This document shows, piece by piece, positions 29,972-32,914 of a stretch of DNA of 32,914 nt. Source of the stretch: Thermodesulfobacteriota bacterium (GTDB lineage Bacteria > Desulfobacterota > Desulfobulbia > Desulfobulbales > JBFMBH01); contig JBFMBH010000033.1 of assembly GCA_040755095.1 (NCBI GenBank), positions 1 to 32,914 on the forward strand, read 5' to 3'. Under the pieces are notes generated by a model. The model was not told the origin of the DNA. It saw only the letters and a program-made list of their open reading frames with translations, and did not search any database. The position numbers were made by a program, and so were the translations under genes. How positions within the stretch are numbered: the stretch's first letter is position 1; the number at the start of each line of letters is the position of its first letter.

Positions 29972-32341
29972 CTATCGCGAAACGTGGACCTGTACCACGT
30001 CGTAGATGAACGGCTCGTCCAGGCGATGATTCATGATCGTGTCGACCAGGAAGTAGAAGGTGTAGGTGCCCGCCGGCAATCCCGTGAGGTCCAGCAGGTC
30101 CAGGTGACCACTCAGATCGGGAAGGGGGCCTTGCCAGGAGAGCTTGAGGCCCCGGAGCCAGGTCCCCCGGAAACCGTTGTAGCTGTACCAGCCCCAGGGC
30201 GAGCCGAAGAGGATGAACCAGTCGCCGGGATCGCCCTCCCGGTCTCCGGCTGCCAGACCGAGGGAGATCAGGAACGGATCGCTGGCCGCCAGCTCCAGGG
30301 GACCGTCCAGGGTATTCACCTTGAGATCGGTCACCGGGAAGCGCACCTCGACATGATCCGGGAAGAGGATGTCGTCCAGCCAGGCCGCGCCACCGGTGGA
30401 TTCCCAGCGGAAGACACGGCGGCCTGCCGTGACGGCAAAGCGCTGCTCGGTCCAATCCAGCACGCCGCTCCAGGCGTCCTGCTCGCGGCCATCGATGAGG
30501 AACCGCAGCCGGCCCGTCCCTTCCAGCTTGCAGGCGAAGGTGATCGCACCGGGCGCGGTGACCTCCAAGGCCACCTCCAGGAAGGAGAAGGCGTCGCCGC
30601 CGGTGGCCGGGGCCTGGATCGCGTAGGCACCGGAACGGGTGGTGTCGCCCTGGAGACGCCAGTGGCCGGCACCGCCGGTGAGCCAGGGATAGCCTGCCAG
30701 GTTGCCGGACTCGAAGCCCTCCAGGCTCTCCTCGGGGAGGAAGCGGGCTACTACGGTCCGGTTGCTGTCCAGGAGAAGAGCGCAGGCGGCCTCGACGCCG
30801 GAGCAATCACCGTTCCAGCCGGCGAACCGGTAGCCATGGTCCGGGGTGGCTGCCAGGACCACCCGCGTGCCTGGGGCCAGCTCCGCCTCGCACTGTCCCG
30901 GGCAGCGGATGTCCCCAGGGTCGCCCGCCACCTGGCCGTTGCCGTCCACGGTCACAGCCAAGGTGTGCGCTTGCGGGCTCACCGTCCCGAACACCGCCTC
31001 AATGGTATGATCCCGGTCGATGGCCGCGAAGGTGTAGCTCGCCAGCCGGCCGGCCGAATGGCCGTCGACCAGAAGATCCAGGATCTCGTAGCCGGCGGCT
31101 GCTGCGACGCTGAAGGTCAGGTCCTGGCCCAGAGAGGCCGTGACCGGACCGGCCGGGCTGATGGCGCCGCCACTGGTGGCCGTGGCGGTGACCGTAAAGA
31201 CGCGCTCCCGGAAGGATGCCTCGATGGCATGGTCGCTCAGCACGCAGGGAAAGGTGAACGAGGAGAGTGCCCCCACCTCGGTGCCGTCCACCCGTACTCC
31301 GGCGATCTCGAAGCCGGCATCGGGCACGATCGCAAAGTGCCGGTTGTCGCCCTGATAGACCTGGATGGCACCGGCCGGCTCAATGCTGCCGCCAGGACCA
31401 GCAGTGGCGTCAATGGTGTGGGTGGCCGGCGGGCCATAGACCTCCAGGCTGCCGGTCCGCTGGGAGACGATGAACAGCCGGCCGGTCACGGGGCCGACAC
31501 TCACATCCAGGGTCGTGCGCATGGGATGGCCGCTGTCGAACACCGTTTCCTGGTGGCTGCCGTCGCGGTCGAAGATCTGGACCACGTTTTCGAGGGCATC
31601 CGCAACCAGGACCCTCCCCCCGGCAGTTGCAAGCCCCAGGGGCTTCATCAGGCTGCCGTCGTCCATGCCGAACTGGCCGAAGCCGGATACGAAGCCGCCT
31701 TCCAGGTCGAAGATCTGGATCCTGGCTCCTTCATGGGAGCCCAGGCCCTGGGCGGAGCGGACCACGGGGAGATCGCTGACCATGATCTGACCGGCCTCTT
31801 CGTCGATATCCAGGGCCACCGGGTAATGGAACTGGCCGGCGCCGCTGCCGGTCTCGCCGAAGGAGAAGAGGGCGCGGCCCTGGGCATCGTAGACCTTGAC
31901 CCGGTCGGCACGGGCGTCGGCGACATAGATCTGGCCCTGGGAGTCGACACGGATGTCCGCTGGCCGGCCGAGCTCTCCTGGGCCTCGACCCAGCGTCGAC
32001 AGCCTTTCCAGGGTCGAGCTGAAGACAACGACGCTGCCGTCGCCGTCATTGCCGACGTAGATCCGGCCACCGGTATCCGTCGCGACGCTGACTGGCCTGG
32101 GCAGGTCTTTCAGGGTGCGGAGGAACCGGCCGGCCCGGTCGAAGACTCGCACCTGATTCCGGGACGATTCAGCGACATAGATGTTTTCCGTCCCATCCAC
32201 CGCCACCGCCGTGGGCACCAGCCCCGGGATGGCGAACAGGCGCACGTAGCCGGCAGCCGCCTGGGCCGGTACCGCTGCGGCAAGCACCAGCATTGCCAGG
32301 GCGACCCCCCACGTGAAGGACCGGTGAAGAACACGCGTCAT
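29972..32341 (-). CDS. Exported NHL-propeller protein with InlB-like repeats (module 2)
   Basis: 789 residues from the ATG at 32341, with GAGAGG 8 bases ahead; the in-frame GTG at 32350 overlaps that site and is less likely. The signal peptide is AMLVLAAAVPAQA. Residues about 40-300 form an NHL beta-propeller (IYVAESSRNQVRVFD, IYVGNDGDGSVVVF, IYVADARADRVKVYD, VLVADALENVVQIFD). Three InlB-B-like repeats start at residue ~307 (GFEIAGVRVDG, GYEILDLLVDG, GYRFAGWNGDC), one fewer than in its homologue at 10252-12885, which accounts for most of the ~88-residue difference. A beta-sandwich (SFLEVALEV ... AWLDDILFP) and the same unnamed C-terminal domain (DLKVNTLDGP, GSPWGWYSYN, GTYTFYFLVD) complete it. 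It is the first gene of the 14.8-kb minus-strand operon. It has no haem site and no anchor, and is probably a partner or scaffold of the downstream cytochrome. Confidence 0.88.
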   Translation of the reverse strand: MTRVLHRSFTWGVALAMLVLAAAVPAQAAAGYVRLFAIPGLVPTAVAVDGTENIYVAESSRNQVRVFDRAGRFLRTLKDLPRPVSVATDTGGRIYVGNDGDGSVVVFSSTLERLSTLGRGPGELGRPADIRVDSQGQIYVADARADRVKVYDAQGRALFSFGETGSGAGQFHYPVALDIDEEAGQIMVSDLPVVRSAQGLGSHEGARIQIFDLEGGFVSGFGQFGMDDGSLMKPLGLATAGGRVLVADALENVVQIFDRDGSHQETVFDSGHPMRTTLDVSVGPVTGRLFIVSQRTGSLEVYGPPATHTIDATAGPGGSIEPAGAIQVYQGDNRHFAIVPDAGFEIAGVRVDGTEVGALSSFTFPCVLSDHAIEASFRERVFTVTATATSGGAISPAGPVTASLGQDLTFSVAAAAGYEILDLLVDGHSAGRLASYTFAAIDRDHTIEAVFGTVSPQAHTLAVTVDGNGQVAGDPGDIRCPGQCEAELAPGTRVVLAATPDHGYRFAGWNGDCSGVEAACALLLDSNRTVVARFLPEESLEGFESGNLAGYPWLTGGAGHWRLQGDTTRSGAYAIQAPATGGDAFSFLEVALEVTAPGAITFACKLEGTGRLRFLIDGREQDAWSGVLDWTEQRFAVTAGRRVFRWESTGGAAWLDDILFPDHVEVRFPVTDLKVNTLDGPLELAASDPFLISLGLAAGDREGDPGDWFILFGSPWGWYSYNGFRGTWLRGLKLSWQGPLPDLSGHLDLLDLTGLPAGTYTFYFLVDTIMNHRLDEPFIYDVVQVHVSR

Positions 32342-32851
32342 GGCAGTCACCTCTCAAAGCGAGCCAGTGCCAGCAGCCCCAAAAAAAATGACCGGGGAGC
32401 TCTCACCTGCAAGCTGCCCGATCATCTCTTGGTCGCCAGTTCGTCGATCCACTCTGCCGAACGCTGAGCAGGACGATGGATATGCTGTCTTCAGGCTATC
32501 ATCCCCGCGTTTGTCGACTCCATGGAAGATCTTGTGGCGAATCCGGCACCTTTTGTGAAGTGACTTCCCGCGATCGGGAACGTTGCCAGAAATGCCGGGG
32601 TGTGGCGGGAGCAGTGGTGGGGAGCAGCGCCGGACACCAGCGTTGGCCGCCCCACGATCGGTGGCGACGTGCGGCCAATGGATCCTCCCGTAGGGGCGAC
32701 GCATGCGTAGAAACGCCTGGGGGACTTCGACGATTTTGTCGCGACGGTAAGAGAATGGGTCGCCGAGAAGAGCCCGTCGTGACCGCCAATCTCTTCCGGC
32801 ACCAGTTCGTCCGCGCCAAGTGGGCGGCCCGCGGTTGCCGCCCTCATCAAT
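32342..32851. other. Upstream region of the minus-strand surface operon; no clear gene
   Basis: Several open frames cross this ~510-base stretch on both strands, but none reads like a real protein family over its length. A 23-codon plus-strand piece (32711-32782, ending TGA) reads KRLGDFDDFVATVREWVAEK. It vaguely resembles the C-terminal helix of HepT/DUF86 HEPN proteins and may be another gene remnant. A run of eight T on the minus strand (near 32380) lies close to the NHL gene. The promoter of the minus-strand operon must lie here, but I cannot place it. Confidence 0.35.
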
Positions 32852-32867
32852 AGACAATATTTTGTCT
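32852..32867. promoter_or_regulatory. Operator-like imperfect palindrome, site 1
   Basis: AGACAATATTTTGTCT is an imperfect 16-base inverted repeat in an AT-rich patch. It matches the perfect palindrome 41 bases to the right at all but one position, so the two are probably binding sites of one dimeric regulator. Confidence 0.55.
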
Positions 32868-32892
32868 CTACATCCTATCTTCACCCTGTTAA

Positions 32893-32908
32893 AGACAATA
32901 TATTGTCT
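32893..32908. promoter_or_regulatory. Operator-like perfect palindrome, site 2
   Basis: AGACAATATATTGTCT is a perfect 16-base palindrome. Its centre (32900.5) is 41 bases, about four helical turns, from the centre of site 1 (32859.5), so both sites face the same side of the DNA. The controlled gene probably lies right of the window, perhaps autoregulated. I do not recognise the motif as that of a named regulator. Confidence 0.6.
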
Positions 32909-32914
32909 ATTCTC

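Noticed and set aside
28601-32467. 1288-codon plus-strand frame opposite the second cytochrome and NHL gene
   Set aside because: It spans two real genes on the other strand and has low-complexity composition, so it is an antisense shadow.
32711-32782. HepT/DUF86-like gene end
   Set aside because: Only 23 codons fit, with a stop just upstream and no partner nucleotidyltransferase. It is kept only as a hint in the region note.
32354-32884. 176-codon minus-strand frame at the right edge
   Set aside because: Its composition is Arg/Gly/Pro-rich without any recognisable pattern, and its start lies between the two palindromes with no good ribosome site.

Overview
The window is visibly GC-rich, with coding on both strands. 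It looks like a chromosomal segment of an anaerobic Desulfobacterota-type (Geobacter/Desulfobulbus-like) bacterium. This assignment is inferred from three things: giant multihaem c-type cytochromes including the CxxxxCH...CxxCH arrangement known from Geobacter, an ADP-forming acyl-CoA synthetase next to a CoA-transferase/GNAT fusion, and Cys-rich MopE-like surface repeats. No rRNA, tRNA, CRISPR array or intact mobile element was seen.

Left third (1-9.9 kb). A left-truncated DUF4143-type ATPase/nuclease end (to 675) is followed by a tight two-gene operon: an acetyl-CoA synthetase (ADP-forming) (915-3014) and an acetyl-CoA hydrolase/transferase fused to a GNAT acetyltransferase (3016-4911), closed by a textbook terminator (4942-4979). 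On the minus strand is a 1414-residue SNF2-family helicase (5336-9580). Immediately behind it lies a broken toxin-antitoxin pair: a short Phd/YefM-like antitoxin tail (5174-5332) and a toxin start that keeps only about 15 RelE/ParE-like residues. A further remnant, the last ~57 codons of an ATP-binding/PD-(D/E)XK family protein, sits at 9751-9924. This stretch therefore carries scars of gene loss.

Right two thirds (10.2-32.3 kb) are one large extracellular-protein locus. Two homologous two-gene modules face each other. On the plus strand, an NHL-propeller protein (10252-12885) is followed by a giant multihaem cytochrome fused to Ig-like domains and a Kelch-like propeller (12909-17474). On the minus strand, a second NHL-propeller protein (29972-32341) is followed by a second giant cytochrome with 25 canonical CxxCH motifs (25703-29941). 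The minus-strand operon continues into a ~2720-residue adhesin-like protein with a beta-helix, fibronectin-like domains, two LamG-like domains, a DUF2341-like domain and MopE-like metal-binding repeats (17501-25663). All five carry export signals. Both cytochromes put their first haem cysteine at residue 40 and share a long haem-free insertion between haems 3 and 4.

The likely joint role, by inference, is a cell-surface or secreted electron-transfer/adhesion apparatus in which each cytochrome is made with a dedicated NHL partner. No outer-membrane porin, quinol oxidoreductase or cytochrome-maturation gene lies in the window, so a route to the respiratory chain is not visible. The right edge (32.84-32.91 kb) turns AT-rich and holds two 16-bp palindromic operator-like sites spaced 41 bp apart, probably controlling a gene outside the window.
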